This document shows, piece after piece, positions 9,579 to 18,876 of a stretch of 64,000 bases of DNA; within the stretch, counting starts at the first letter, position 1; every line of letters starts with the position of its first letter. The translations under genes were made by a program, and so were the position numbers. Source of the DNA: Hyphomicrobium sp. CS1BSMeth3 (lineage in GTDB: Bacteria > Pseudomonadota > Alphaproteobacteria > Rhizobiales > Hyphomicrobiaceae); the NCBI RefSeq assembly GCF_900117415.1, contig NZ_FPEI01000004.1, positions 62,001-126,000 on the forward strand, in the 5' to 3' direction. The notes beneath the pieces were generated by a model. The model ran no database searches. It had not been told where the DNA came from and worked only from the letters and a program-made list of their open reading frames with translations.

Positions 9579-10302
9579 GCAGGTTGGGCCCGGCAGCGTC
9601 GAACGTCGCGAAGTCGACGAGCTGGCCGAGGATCTGAAGGTAGGCAACGAGCGCGTCCATCTCGGTCGGCGGCACACCCTGCTGGCCATCGAACTTGGCG
9701 ACGCGCGCCTTGGGATAGCGCTTCAGCAGGTCACGCGCCGGGCGACTGTCGGGATTGATCTGCGCTGCGAGATCGGTGCGCACGTTCGCGATCATCTCAT
9801 CGCTGTAGGGCACGCCGACCTTGCGCAGCGTCTTGAGGCGCGCCTCGACAGTCTCCGGGTCGAGACGGCGCGTCAGCAGCCAGGGATAGCTCGGCATTAT
9901 GCTCTCGGGGACGACGGCGCGCGGATTGTTCATGTGCTCGACGTGCCATTGATCCGAGTACTTGCCGCCGACGCGCGCGAGATCCGGCCCCGTGCGCTTC
10001 GAGCCCCACTGGAAGGGATGGTCGTACATGCTCTCGGCGGCGAGGCTGTAGTGGCCGTAGCGCTCGACCTCGTCGCGGAGCGTGCGCACCATCTGGCTGT
10101 GGCAGTTGTAGCAACCCTCGCGGACATAGACGTCGCGTCCGGCCTGCTCGAGCGGCGTGTAGGGGCGCATGCCCTGCACTTTCTCGATCGTGCTGTCGAC
10201 CCAGAAGAGCGGCGCAATCTGGAAGAGACCGCCGATCGACACCACGATGAGAATGCCGACCAGGAGGATGATCGAGTTCTTCTCGAAGACTTCGTGCTTC
10301 AT
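9574..10302 (-). CDS. ccoO: cbb3-type cytochrome c oxidase subunit II (monoheme CcoO/FixO)
   Basis: A membrane-anchored monoheme cytochrome c subunit of the cbb3 oxidase, 242 residues from this ATG ([16 protein letters not shown]). The anchor helix is at about residues 10-30. The heme motif [10 protein letters not shown] is at C64, C67 and H68, and a typical FixO segment [20 protein letters not shown] follows. The likely axial Met is in SIMPSYPWL. It starts 14 bp after the ccoN stop. An in-frame start six codons upstream is less natural for the family. The stop codon lies inside palindromic element B, so the insertion may have supplied or preserved the TAG. Confidence 0.96.
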   Translation of the reverse strand: MKHEVFEKNSIILLVGILIVVSIGGLFQIAPLFWVDSTIEKVQGMRPYTPLEQAGRDVYVREGCYNCHSQMVRTLRDEVERYGHYSLAAESMYDHPFQWGSKRTGPDLARVGGKYSDQWHVEHMNNPRAVVPESIMPSYPWLLTRRLDPETVEARLKTLRKVGVPYSDEMIANVRTDLAAQINPDSRPARDLLKRYPKARVAKFDGQQGVPPTEMDALVAYLQILGQLVDFATFDAAGPNLR

Positions 10303-10316
10303 TGATGCGGTCCCCC

Positions 10317-11990
10317 TCACTCGGCCGGCTGAAGACGGAGGCCGGGCGCGGCGGCGACGCGCGGCTGTTCGGCGATGTCGACAGGCTCATCGCCGCGGAT
10401 CGTGCGCCAGACGTTGTAGGCCATGATCAGCGCGCCACTCAGGAACAGGATGCCGCCGATCGCGCGGATCACGTAGTAGGGATGCATGGCTTCGACGGTC
10501 TCGATGAAGGAGTACTGGAGGAAGCCGAGGCTGTCGTAAGCGCGCCACATCAGACCCTGCGTGATGCCGGATACCCACATCGCCGTGATGTAGAGCAGGA
10601 TGCCGAGCGTCGAGATCCAGAAGTGCCACTCGACGAGCCGCATGGAGTAGAGGCCCTTGCGGTTCCACAGCCACGGCACGAGGCAGTAGATGGCACCGAA
10701 TGAGACCATGGCCACCCAGCCGAGCGCGCCCGAGTGCACGTGGCCGATCGTCCAGTCCGTGTAGTGCGAGAGCGAGTTCACCGCCTTGATGCTCATGAGC
10801 GGGCCTTCGAACGTCGACATGCCGTAGAAGGCGACGGAGACGACGAGCAGGCGCACGACGGCATCGGTTCTGAGCTTGTCCCAGGCGCCGGAGAGCGTCA
10901 TGAGGCCGTTGATCATGCCGCCCCAGGAGGGCATCCAGAGCATGATCGAGAAGGTCATGCCGAGCGTCTGTGCCCAGTCAGGCAGCGCCGTGTAGTGGAG
11001 GTGGTGCGGGCCCGCCCAGATGTAGATGAAGATGAGCGTCCAGAAGTGCACGATCGAGAGGCGGTAGGAATAGACCGGCCGCTCCACGCGCTTCGGGATG
11101 AAGTAGTACATGATGCCGAGGAAACCGGCCGTCAGGAAGAAGCCGACCGCGTTGTGGCCGTACCACCACTGCGTCATGGCATCCTGCACGCCCGACCAGA
11201 GAATGACGCTCGAGGGGCTCGTGAAGCTCACCGGCAGTGCGGCGTTGTTCACGAGGTGCAGCATCGCGATCGTCACGATGAAGGCGAGATAGAACCAGTT
11301 CGCGACGTAGATGTGGGGCTCCTTGCGGCGCCAGATCGTACCGAGGAACACGAGCAGGTACGTAACCCAGACGATCGTCAGGAAGAGATCGGCGTACCAC
11401 TCGGGCTCGGCGTACTCCTTGGCCTGCGTGATGCCGAGCAGGTAGCCTGTGCCGGCAATGGCGATGAAGAGCTGGTAGCCCCACACGACGAACCAGGGCG
11501 ACCAGCGCCCGGCGAGGCGCGCGTGGCACGTGCGCTGGACGACGTAGAAGGACGTGCCGATGAGCACGTTGCCGCCGAAGGCGAAGATCACCGCGCTCGT
11601 GTGGAGCGGGCGGAGACGGCCGAAGCTGATCCAGGGAAGATCGAAGTTGAGGGCCGGATAGGCGAGCTGGAGCGCCAGGAGAACGCCGACGAGAAATCCG
11701 GCAATGCCCCAGATGACCGCGGCGACAACCGTCACCTTGATCGGCCCGTCGAAGTACCCCTCCGGCGGCTCGTAGTTGCCGATCGCAATCGCCGCCTTCT
11801 CGCGGAAGGCGACCGTCATGACGTAGATGCCGGCAGCCGCCGACGCCAGCATCATGAGCAAGCCATGGAATGACATGGCCGGGTCGTTCGACCCAAAGAA
11901 CCAGATCCCGCCGACGAGCGCGAACAACGCGGCGGCGATCACCGCCAGCACGTCGCCGAACGCCTCCAGGCCCTCTCTTGTATCCGCCAT
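10317..11990 (-). CDS. ccoN: cbb3-type cytochrome c oxidase catalytic subunit I (CcoN/FixN)
   Basis: The heme b / heme b3-CuB subunit that reduces O2 with high affinity and pumps protons. It has 557 residues from the ATG at 11990, which a GGGGGAAAT site precedes by a few bases. Twelve or so helices are expected. Conserved His-bearing motifs include [30 protein letters not shown] (CuB region), [16 protein letters not shown] and [17 protein letters not shown] (heme ligands). The C-terminus ends in a short cytoplasmic tail. It is the first gene of ccoNOQP; a FixK/FNR-like box lies about 100 bp upstream. Confidence 0.97.
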   Translation of the reverse strand: MADTREGLEAFGDVLAVIAAALFALVGGIWFFGSNDPAMSFHGLLMMLASAAAGIYVMTVAFREKAAIAIGNYEPPEGYFDGPIKVTVVAAVIWGIAGFLVGVLLALQLAYPALNFDLPWISFGRLRPLHTSAVIFAFGGNVLIGTSFYVVQRTCHARLAGRWSPWFVVWGYQLFIAIAGTGYLLGITQAKEYAEPEWYADLFLTIVWVTYLLVFLGTIWRRKEPHIYVANWFYLAFIVTIAMLHLVNNAALPVSFTSPSSVILWSGVQDAMTQWWYGHNAVGFFLTAGFLGIMYYFIPKRVERPVYSYRLSIVHFWTLIFIYIWAGPHHLHYTALPDWAQTLGMTFSIMLWMPSWGGMINGLMTLSGAWDKLRTDAVVRLLVVSVAFYGMSTFEGPLMSIKAVNSLSHYTDWTIGHVHSGALGWVAMVSFGAIYCLVPWLWNRKGLYSMRLVEWHFWISTLGILLYITAMWVSGITQGLMWRAYDSLGFLQYSFIETVEAMHPYYVIRAIGGILFLSGALIMAYNVWRTIRGDEPVDIAEQPRVAAAPGLRLQPAE

Positions 11991-12090
11991 CGTAGATTTC
12001 CCCCGGATGCCCGAGCCACCGGCCGCCGCACCCACTGAGGCAGGAACGGCCAAACGCATCGGACATTAGAAAGCGGGGAGGTCGGAGGAG

Positions 12091-12104
12091 TTGATCCAGG
12101 TCAA
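12091..12104 (-). promoter_or_regulatory. FixK/FNR-type anaerobox upstream of ccoN
   Basis: TTGATCCAGGTCAA is an interrupted palindrome of the TTGA-N6-TCAA type used by FixK and FNR regulators. It lies about 100 bp before the ccoN ATG in the only intergenic space ahead of ccoNOQP. Low-oxygen activation of fixNOQP operons through this type of site is well known in rhizobia. The site is seen directly; the identity of the regulator is inferred. Confidence 0.75.
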
Positions 12105-12163
12105 GGCTGGAGACGAACAGGTGGCGACGCGCGGTCGCACGCGCGGCGAATTTCGCTGATATC

Positions 12164-12844
12164 TCAAATGCCGAGTATGGTCGGGAGCGCGGTCAGCGAG
12201 GTGATCTGATGCTGCGGGGCGCCGCCGTCGATCTGCTTGGTCGCGTCATGGATGCCGCCGTCGCGCACGACCTGCACGGTCGTCCAGCCGAGCGCGTTGG
12301 GCGCGATGAAATCCTTGGCGGGATTGTCGCCCACGTAGACGAAACGATCGCCGGACGCGCCGATGGCTGCCGCCACGCGCTCGAAGGCCATGGGATGCGG
12401 CTTGAAGTAGGCGCGATCAGCGCCGAGGGCATCGGTATAGACGATCTCGTGGAAACGCGGCTCGAGCGCGAGGGCGCCGACCTTCTTGCGCTGCACGGAC
12501 TGCGTGCCGTCCGTAATGAGCCCAAGGGGCCCTTTGCTCCCGTAGTGGTCGAGCGCCCATGCGCCATCGTCGAACAAGGTCAGCTCGGCCGCCGCGCCCC
12601 GATAGACTTCCCTGAGCAGGTTGAGGTGCTCCGGGCCGTGCGCGGGGATGTGCGTCTCGAGCACTGCCTTGAAGAGCTTGCCGAGCATTCCCGCATCGAG
12701 GAGCCGCGTCATCTCGTCGGCAACGCCCTCGACGCCGAACTCGGCCCTGGCCCAGTCGCCGCACGCCCGAAATCCGCACAGCGCGAACTGGCGCTCGGGA
12801 TAGAGCGTATCGTCAAGATCGAACACGACGCGCAGGCGGCCCAC
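12164..12844 (-). CDS. HAD family hydrolase (HAD-IA type)
   Basis: A haloacid-dehalogenase superfamily phosphatase, 226 residues. The nucleophile motif is VVFDLDDTLYP, with D9 as nucleophile and D11 as acid/base. Motif II is LGLITDGTQSVQRKK, motif III the Lys in YFKPHPMAFERV, and motif IV FVYVGDNPAKDFIAPNALG. A helical cap lies between motifs I and II. The pattern is typical of small-molecule or nucleotide phosphatases, but the substrate cannot be read from sequence. It lies between the cco promoter region and spoVR and shares a strand with both, with no clear operon partner. Confidence 0.85.
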   Translation of the reverse strand: MGRLRVVFDLDDTLYPERQFALCGFRACGDWARAEFGVEGVADEMTRLLDAGMLGKLFKAVLETHIPAHGPEHLNLLREVYRGAAAELTLFDDGAWALDHYGSKGPLGLITDGTQSVQRKKVGALALEPRFHEIVYTDALGADRAYFKPHPMAFERVAAAIGASGDRFVYVGDNPAKDFIAPNALGWTTVQVVRDGGIHDATKQIDGGAPQHQITSLTALPTILGI

Positions 12845-12878
12845 GGCGCGGCCTCCGTAAATGCATTGGGATGAATGT

Positions 12879-14435
12879 TTAAGGCAGCGGCAGCGTCTCG
12901 TGCTCGCGGAGCTTCGCGCCGGTCATGTTGTCCACCTCGACGAGGCGCACGCGGAAGCCCCAGAGCCGCGCCACGTGCATGAGCGTGCGGTCGCACTCGT
13001 CCTTGTCGAGCAGGATGCCGTCACGCACGAAGTGCGTGAGCACGAGGCGCCGGCTTCCCGACAGATCCGCATCCGTCACCTGGATGTCGGGGTCCTGCTG
13101 CGAGACGTCGTACTGGCGCGCAAGCAGGCGGCGAACATCGCGGTAGCCCATCTCGTCGTGGATGGCTTCGACGCGCACCGCATGATCCTCGGACTTGTTG
13201 CGGATGTGGAAGAGGCGGAAGTCGCGGATGACCTTCGGGCTCAGGAACTGGTGGATGAAGCTCTCGTCGCGGAAGTTCGCCCAGGCATCCTTCAGTGTCT
13301 CCATGGGCTGGCCGTTGCCGGCGAAGTCGGGGAACCACTTGCGGTCCTCGTCCGTCGGATCGAGGCAGATGCGCTTGATGTCGCGCATCATGGCGAAGCC
13401 CAGCGCATAAGGATTGAAACCACCGAAGCCGCGGTCCGAGAAGCCCGGCTGGTAGACCACCGCCGAGTGCATGTGCATGAACTCGAGCATGGAGCCGTCG
13501 GTGACGAGCCCCTTCTCGTAGAGCCGGTTCATGATCTCGTAGTGCACGAAGGTCGCGCACCCCTCGTTCATCACCTTGGTCTGGCGCTGCGGATAGAAGT
13601 AGGTCGACAGCACGCGCACGATGCGCAGGATCTCGCGCTTCCAGGCCGGCAGCTTGGGCGAGTACTTCTCGAGGAAGTAGAGAAGGTTCTCCTCGGGCAC
13701 GATCGGCGGCGTCGGATCGATGACGACTTCCTCGGCCTTGGCCTCGGGCTTGGACTGCGGCAGCGTGCGCCACAGCTCGTTGTAGATCTCGATCTCGTAC
13801 TCGCGCCGCTTGATCTCGCGCTGGCGCGCCTTGGCCGGATCGAAGCGGCGGCGGGGGGCGGCATTACGGCTCACGCCTTGGTTCATCAGCGCGTGCGCGG
13901 CATCGATCACGGCCTCGACAGCCGAGACGCCGAAACGCTCCTCGCAATCGGCGACGAACTTCTTCGCGAAGGCGAGGTACTCGAGGATCGCGTCGGCCTG
14001 CGTCCACTGCTTGAAGAGGTAGTTGTTCTTGAAGAAGTGATTGTGGCCCATGGCCGCGTGCGCGAGCACGAGGCACTGCATCGTCATGGAGTTCTCCTCC
14101 ATGATGTAGTTGATGCAGGGATCGGAGTTGATGACGATCTCGAAGGCGAGCGAGCGCGCGCCCTTGCGATAGTACATCTCGTCGTGGGCAAAGCGCTTGC
14201 CGAACGACCAGTGGCGGTACATGACCGGCATGCCGATCGAGGAATAGGCATCGAGCATCTGCTCGGCCGTGATGACCTCGATCTGGTTCCGGTAGATGTC
14301 GAGCCCCATCTCGCCGAGGCCGACCTCGGCAATGGCGTCATAGACGTCGCGAATGAGGTCGAAGTTCCAGTCCGGCCCATCGAAGAGCGGCTTCTCTGCC
14401 TTGACCGCGGGCTTGAAGATGTCCGTCATGATCAT
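12879..14435 (-). CDS. SpoVR family protein
   Basis: A protein of the SpoVR/YcgB family, 518 residues from the ATG at 14435, which is preceded by GAGGAAG. The family is named after a Bacillus sporulation cortex gene, but in Gram-negative bacteria it travels with prkA and yeaH and its activity is unknown. Recognisable segments are WNFDLIRDVYDAIAEVGLGE, MPVMYRHWSFGKRF, YEIVINSDPCINYIMEENS (here FEIVINSDPC), LAHAAMGHNHFFKNNYLFK, the HYEIMNRLYEKGL block and GFNPYALGFAMMRDIKRICL. Another ATG lies two codons in. It is the third gene of prkA-yeaH-spoVR, starting 11 bp beyond the yeaH stop. Confidence 0.93.
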   Translation of the reverse strand: MIMTDIFKPAVKAEKPLFDGPDWNFDLIRDVYDAIAEVGLGEMGLDIYRNQIEVITAEQMLDAYSSIGMPVMYRHWSFGKRFAHDEMYYRKGARSLAFEIVINSDPCINYIMEENSMTMQCLVLAHAAMGHNHFFKNNYLFKQWTQADAILEYLAFAKKFVADCEERFGVSAVEAVIDAAHALMNQGVSRNAAPRRRFDPAKARQREIKRREYEIEIYNELWRTLPQSKPEAKAEEVVIDPTPPIVPEENLLYFLEKYSPKLPAWKREILRIVRVLSTYFYPQRQTKVMNEGCATFVHYEIMNRLYEKGLVTDGSMLEFMHMHSAVVYQPGFSDRGFGGFNPYALGFAMMRDIKRICLDPTDEDRKWFPDFAGNGQPMETLKDAWANFRDESFIHQFLSPKVIRDFRLFHIRNKSEDHAVRVEAIHDEMGYRDVRRLLARQYDVSQQDPDIQVTDADLSGSRRLVLTHFVRDGILLDKDECDRTLMHVARLWGFRVRLVEVDNMTGAKLREHETLPLP

Positions 14436-14446
14436 GGGCGGCTTCC

Positions 14447-15724
14447 TCAGGAGCCTGCAGAGGCAGAGAACAGCTCGTGGAAGACCGGGAAGATCTCGGC
14501 CGGGCTCGTCACGCGGCGCATCGCGAAGTGCTTGTTGCGCTCCGCAATCTCCTTGTAGCCGTCCCACACGATCGTGTCACCGAAGCCGATCTGCTCACTG
14601 ACCTCGATATAGGCAAAATACTGGCACGCGGGCAGCAGGTGGTTCTCGACGAGGTCGAGGCAGCGCCCCATGTCGTCGGGGATGTTGTCGCCGTCCGAAG
14701 CCTGCGCGGCGTAGATGTTCCAGTCCTCTGGCGAGTAGCGGTCGCGCACGATGCGGTCCATTTCCTCGAGCGCCGTCGAGATCACCGTGCCGCCGGTCTC
14801 GACGCCGCGGAAGAATGTCTCCTCATCGACCTCGCTGGCCGTGCTCGTGTGGCGGACGAAGACCACGTCCACCTCGCGATAGTGGCGCGACAGGAAGAGG
14901 TGGAGCAGCATGAAGAACCGCTTGGCGAGGTCCTTCAGCGGCTCGGTCATGGAGGCTGAGGCGTCCATCAGGCAGAACATGACGGCCTGTGTTGCCGGCC
15001 TCGGCACGCGCTCCGTACGGTTGTACTGGAGATCGATCGGATCGACGTAGGCGATCGTGCGCCGCAGACGCAGCATCCTGTCGAGACGCGCGCGCAGCTC
15101 GGCGATCCGGTTCTCATCACGCGGCTCGTCCGTCTCGGCCTCGGCAAGCGCGCGCTCGAGCTGGAGCACATCCGTGTCCTTGGGGCGCCTCAAGGCAATG
15201 CGCCGCGCGAGCGAGCGGCGCATGGTGCGCACGCGATTGAGCTTCGCCGGCGGTCCGTCGGTCGTGTAGCCCGCGCGCTGCGGCACCGGCGACTTCAAGT
15301 CCTTGAGGCGTGTCTTGATCAGGTTGGGAAGCTTCAGATCCTCGAAGAAGAGGTCGAGGAACTCGTCCTTGGTGAGCGTGAAGACGAAATCGTCCTGCCC
15401 CTCGCCGTCGGCACTCGCCTGACCGCCGCCACCGCCTCCGCCGCCACCCTGCGGCTTCGGGATGAGATCGCCGACCTTGTAGTCCTTGTTGCCCGGCAGG
15501 ACCATGTCGCGCGTGCCGGTGTCGCGGCTGTGCGAGAACGAGGGCTCGCGCACGCTCTTCGAGCGGATCGAGATCTTCTCGGAGCCCTCGACCTCGGACA
15601 CCTTGCGCTTCTTGAGCGCGTCCTTGACCGCCTCGCGAATGTCGGCCTTGGCCCGGCGAACGAAGCGCTGCCGGTTGCCAAGGCTCTTGGACTTGGGGTT
15701 GAGCCGACGATCAATAATGTTCAT
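14447..15724 (-). CDS. yeaH: YeaH/YhbH family protein (DUF444)
   Basis: A 425-residue DUF444 protein of the prkA-yeaH-spoVR module; its molecular role is unknown. The N-terminus IIDRRLNPKSKSLGNRQRF and the segment SIRSKSVREPSFSHSRDTG are family signatures. A run of eight glycines follows at roughly residues 93-100, then FTLTKDEFLDLFFEDLKLPN. The C-terminal half looks like a von Willebrand A fold with a MIDAS-like DASAS near residues 254-258 and FVRHTSTASEVDEETFF. It starts 105 bp after the prkA stop; that gap is filled mostly by palindromic element C. Confidence 0.93.
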   Translation of the reverse strand: MNIIDRRLNPKSKSLGNRQRFVRRAKADIREAVKDALKKRKVSEVEGSEKISIRSKSVREPSFSHSRDTGTRDMVLPGNKDYKVGDLIPKPQGGGGGGGGGQASADGEGQDDFVFTLTKDEFLDLFFEDLKLPNLIKTRLKDLKSPVPQRAGYTTDGPPAKLNRVRTMRRSLARRIALRRPKDTDVLQLERALAEAETDEPRDENRIAELRARLDRMLRLRRTIAYVDPIDLQYNRTERVPRPATQAVMFCLMDASASMTEPLKDLAKRFFMLLHLFLSRHYREVDVVFVRHTSTASEVDEETFFRGVETGGTVISTALEEMDRIVRDRYSPEDWNIYAAQASDGDNIPDDMGRCLDLVENHLLPACQYFAYIEVSEQIGFGDTIVWDGYKEIAERNKHFAMRRVTSPAEIFPVFHELFSASAGS

Positions 15725-15747
15725 TCACGGCCCCCACAGCCCAGCCC

Positions 15748-15825
15748 TAGTGCCCCTTCTGATTCCGAAGCTCGCTCGGGACATCAGCACCGACGTCTGG
15801 CGAACTTCGAAATCGGGACACGAGC
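15748..15825. repeat. 78-bp palindromic element C (GTGTCCC type) between prkA and yeaH
   Basis: The outer arms CTAGTGCCCC (15748-15757) and GGGACACGAG (15816-15825) are imperfect inverted repeats. A 4-nt bulge (TTCT) lies on the left. The inner arms GATTCCGAAGCTCGC (15762-15776) and GCGAACTTCGAAATC (15801-15815) pair with two mismatches. The loop is 24 nt. It is the same sequence type as element A but in the opposite orientation and more diverged. The right end lies 3 bp before the prkA stop codon, so the hairpin falls in the prkA-yeaH intercistronic mRNA. Confidence 0.8.
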
Positions 15826-15828
15826 GGG

Positions 15829-17775
15829 TCAGCTCGACTTCTTCACGCGCATGTACCATTCGACGAGCCGGCGGACCTGACGCGGCGTGTAACCGCGCGC
15901 GACCATGCGGTCGACGAACTCGTGGTGCTTCTTCTCGGCGTCGCTGTCCTTCTTGGCGCCGAAGCTGATGACCGGGAGCAGATCCTCGACCTGGCTGAAC
16001 ATGCGCCGCTCGATGACGTCGCGGATCTTCTCGTAGCTCGTCCAATCCGGGTTCTTGCCACCGTTGCGCGCCCGCGCCCGGAGCGAGAACTTCACGACCT
16101 CGTAGCGGAAGTCCTTCGGATTGGCGATGCCGGCCGGCTTCTCGATCTTCGAGAGCTCCTGGTCGAGCAGCTCGCGGCTCATGAGCTGGCCCGTGTCGGG
16201 ATCCTTGAAGTCGTGATCCTCGATCCAGGCGTCGGCATAAGCGACGTAGCGGTCGAACAGGTTCTGCCCGTAGTCGTTGTAGGACTCGAGATAGGCCTTC
16301 TGGATTTCGTTGCCGATGAACTCCGCATAGCGCGGCGAGAGATCTTCCTTGATGAACTCGAGGTAGCGCGCCTCGGTGTCCTCCGGCATCTGCTCGCGCT
16401 TGATGGACTGCTCGAGAACGTACATCAGGTGCACCGGATCGGCGCTGATCTCGTGGCTGTCGAAGTTGAAGGTCTCCGAGAGGATCTTGTAGGCAAAGCG
16501 CGTCGAAGCGCCGTCCATGCCCTCGGTGACGCCTGCCGCATCGCGATACTCCTGCATGGTGCGCGCGTGCGGGTCGGTATCCTTGAGGTTCTCGCCGTCG
16601 TAGACGCGCATCTTGGAGAAGAGCTGCGAGTTCTCGTGCTCCTTGAGGCGGCTCAGGACCGAGAACTGCGCGAGCATCTCAAGCGTGCCGGGCGCGCAGG
16701 GCGACTCGGCGAGCTCGCTCGCCCGCAGCAGCTTGTCGTAGATCTTCTTCTCCTCGGTCACGCGCAGGCAGTACGGCACCTTGATCACGCAGATACGGTC
16801 GAGGAAGGCTTCGTTGGTGCGGTTTGCACGGAAGCTCTGCCACTCGCTCTCGTTGGAGTGGGCGATGATGATGCCCTGGTACGGCATGGCGCCGACGTTC
16901 TCGGTGCCGACGTAGGTACGGTCCTGCGTCGCCGTGAGCAGCGGGTGTAGCATCTTCAGCGGCGCCTTGAACATCTCGACGAACTCGAGGAGGCCCTGTG
17001 ACGTGCGATTGAGGCCGCCCGAATAGGAGTAGGCATCGGCGTCGTTCTGGCCGAAGTGCTCGAGCTTGCGGATATCGACCTTGCCGACGAGCGCCGAGAT
17101 GTCCTGGTTGTTCTCGTCGCCGGGCTCGGTCTTGGCGACGCAGATCTGGCGCAGCTTCGAGGGGTAGAGTTTGACGACGGTGAACTTGGAGATGTCACCA
17201 CCGAACTCATCGAGGCGCTTCACGGCCCACGGCGAGATGAAGCCGCCGAGCACGCGCACGGGAATGCCGTACTTCTCCTCGAGATGCGGGCCCATGGTCT
17301 CGGGATTGAAGAGACCGAGCGGGCTCTCGAAGATCGGACTGATCTCGTTGCCGGCCTTCAGCACGTAGATCGGGCACGCCTCCATGAGATCCTTGAGGCG
17401 TTCGGCGAGCGAGGACTTGCCGCCACCGACGGGCCCGAGCAGGTAGAGGATCTGCTTCCTCTCCTCGAGACCCTGCGCGGCGTGACGGAAGTAGCCGACG
17501 ATGCGCTCGATCGTGTCCTCGAGACCGTAGAAATCCTTGAAGGCCGGATAGATCTTGATCGTCCGGTTCATGAAGATTCGGCCCAGGCGCGCGTCGTCCG
17601 CCGTGTTGACCATGGTCGGCTCGCCAATGGCTTTGAGCATCCGCTCGGCTGCCGTGGCGTACATCGAAGGATCCTTGCGGCAGCCCTCGAGGTAGTCCTT
17701 CAGCGGCATTACGACCTGCTTCTGGCGGTCGTAGCTCTGAGCGTAGAGGTCGAAGATCTCACTGCGCGTCGCCAT
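15829..17775 (-). CDS. prkA: PrkA family serine protein kinase
   Basis: A 648-residue protein of the PrkA/YeaG family, with an AAA-type N-terminal domain and a C-terminal domain distantly related to cAMP-dependent kinases. The N-terminus YAQSYDRQKQVVMPLKDYLEG is typical. Walker A GPVGGGKSSLAERLKDLM is near residue 115. YIGTENVGAMPYQGIIIAHSN (here YVGTENVG) follows. DRICVIKVPYCLRVTEEKKIYDKLL and YVLEQSIKREQMPED mark the later part. In enteric bacteria the homologue is induced by nitrogen and other stresses. It is the first gene of prkA-yeaH-spoVR, behind a 780-bp upstream region. Confidence 0.95.
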   Translation of the reverse strand: MATRSEIFDLYAQSYDRQKQVVMPLKDYLEGCRKDPSMYATAAERMLKAIGEPTMVNTADDARLGRIFMNRTIKIYPAFKDFYGLEDTIERIVGYFRHAAQGLEERKQILYLLGPVGGGKSSLAERLKDLMEACPIYVLKAGNEISPIFESPLGLFNPETMGPHLEEKYGIPVRVLGGFISPWAVKRLDEFGGDISKFTVVKLYPSKLRQICVAKTEPGDENNQDISALVGKVDIRKLEHFGQNDADAYSYSGGLNRTSQGLLEFVEMFKAPLKMLHPLLTATQDRTYVGTENVGAMPYQGIIIAHSNESEWQSFRANRTNEAFLDRICVIKVPYCLRVTEEKKIYDKLLRASELAESPCAPGTLEMLAQFSVLSRLKEHENSQLFSKMRVYDGENLKDTDPHARTMQEYRDAAGVTEGMDGASTRFAYKILSETFNFDSHEISADPVHLMYVLEQSIKREQMPEDTEARYLEFIKEDLSPRYAEFIGNEIQKAYLESYNDYGQNLFDRYVAYADAWIEDHDFKDPDTGQLMSRELLDQELSKIEKPAGIANPKDFRYEVVKFSLRARARNGGKNPDWTSYEKIRDVIERRMFSQVEDLLPVISFGAKKDSDAEKKHHEFVDRMVARGYTPRQVRRLVEWYMRVKKSS

Positions 17776-18556
17776 TGCTCTGCCCTACGGTGTTTTAGAG
17801 CCCAACGGGTACCCGGCCTGTGATCCGTCGCTTCCAAACGCGTCACTCAGATCGGGCATTTCATCGCCAAGGCGAAGTATGAGCCATTTTACCGTCACGT
17901 GGACGCTTGCTCGTCTTTGCCTTTAGTATTTCGTTGGCCTGTGCGGCTATTCAACCGCACCTCCCCGCCACATTTTCATATCGCATTGCAACATAACGAT
18001 ACCGCATCGCAGCAACGATACAAGTGTCGTCTATGCCGCGGCCCCTCACGCCCGCCCTGGCGCCCATCAGAGCGCTCCAACGCTACTCGAAGAAAATGGA
18101 ACAAAGACAATCGCGTGGCTGATCAGGTCCGAAAATCAGCATCCGCTGCAGTTCGATCGCGTTTCCAAAACGATCGCCGGTTCAGCCGACATTCCGCAGT
18201 ATTCAACTCAACAAATTGCATACCGCGTACGCATTATGCCAGTTGCAAATTCGTAATGTGGATCGTGCCCGATTCGACGGGCCTGGACCGCTGTTTCCAA
18301 CAGCGCCTTTGCTTTCAAGTCCTATGTGTCCAGAAGGTGACAGACGCGGCAGTTTCAAGACACGCTGCCGCATTGCCCTGCATTTGCCTGCGAAAATGGC
18401 GACGACGTCGGTTCAACGGTGCGGATCGCCAGTTCGTTCCGCACATCGGCAGTCTGCCGCACCCGAACTTCACCCAGCACGCCGCGCCACGCCAGCTCGC
18501 GCTGCTAAGCCGGTGGCCTGCCGAGAGAAACGCGCGGCGGCGTCATGCAGCCGCGC
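17776..18556. other. 780-bp intergenic region upstream of prkA, no gene supported
   Basis: This is the longest non-coding stretch in the window, between prkA and the HPr gene, both on the minus strand. Part of it (about 17880-18280) is visibly less GC-rich than its surroundings. Open frames on the plus strand here have an Arg/Cys/Ser/Pro-rich, family-less composition and I do not accept them. A short inverted repeat GTGCGG...CCGCAC (17941-17960) lies about 165 bp upstream of prkA. A GGAAC-N17-CGTT arrangement on the minus strand (18415-18440) resembles an EcfG general-stress promoter, but one such match is expected by chance in 64 kb. Confidence 0.6.
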
Positions 18557-18841
18557 TCACGTCTCCTCGCCGAAGCCGTCCCTGACGAGTGCTACGAGCG
18601 CAATGAGCGCATCTCGCGCATCATCGCCCTCGGCCATGATCGTGATCGTCGTCCCCTGGCTGGCAGCAAGCGTCAGCAGCCCCATAATCGAGGTGCCACC
18701 TACGGCCTGGCCGTCACGGGACACGCAAATATGCGCAGAGAAGCCCTCGGCGCACTTGACGAATTTGGCAGAGGCCCGCGCGTGCAGGCCCTTCTTGTTG
18801 CGGATCGTCACGTCCGCGCGGTGGGTCTCGGCTTCGGTCAA
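18557..18841 (-). CDS. HPr family phosphocarrier protein
   Basis: A phosphocarrier of a regulatory phosphotransferase system, 94 residues. The phosphorylatable His is H20 in KKGLHARASAKFV. A second-site Ser (S51) lies in GGTSIMGLLTLAASQG and matches the HPr kinase target of alphaproteobacteria. It is 35 bp downstream of the EIIA gene on the same strand. No sugar permease is nearby, so the pair probably serves regulation rather than sugar uptake, as in other alphaproteobacteria. EI (ptsP) and HprK are not in the window. Confidence 0.93.
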   Translation of the reverse strand: MTEAETHRADVTIRNKKGLHARASAKFVKCAEGFSAHICVSRDGQAVGGTSIMGLLTLAASQGTTITIMAEGDDARDALIALVALVRDGFGEET

Positions 18842-18876
18842 GTCGACTGGCTCATCGCGGAGGTGGCGAGGGCACG

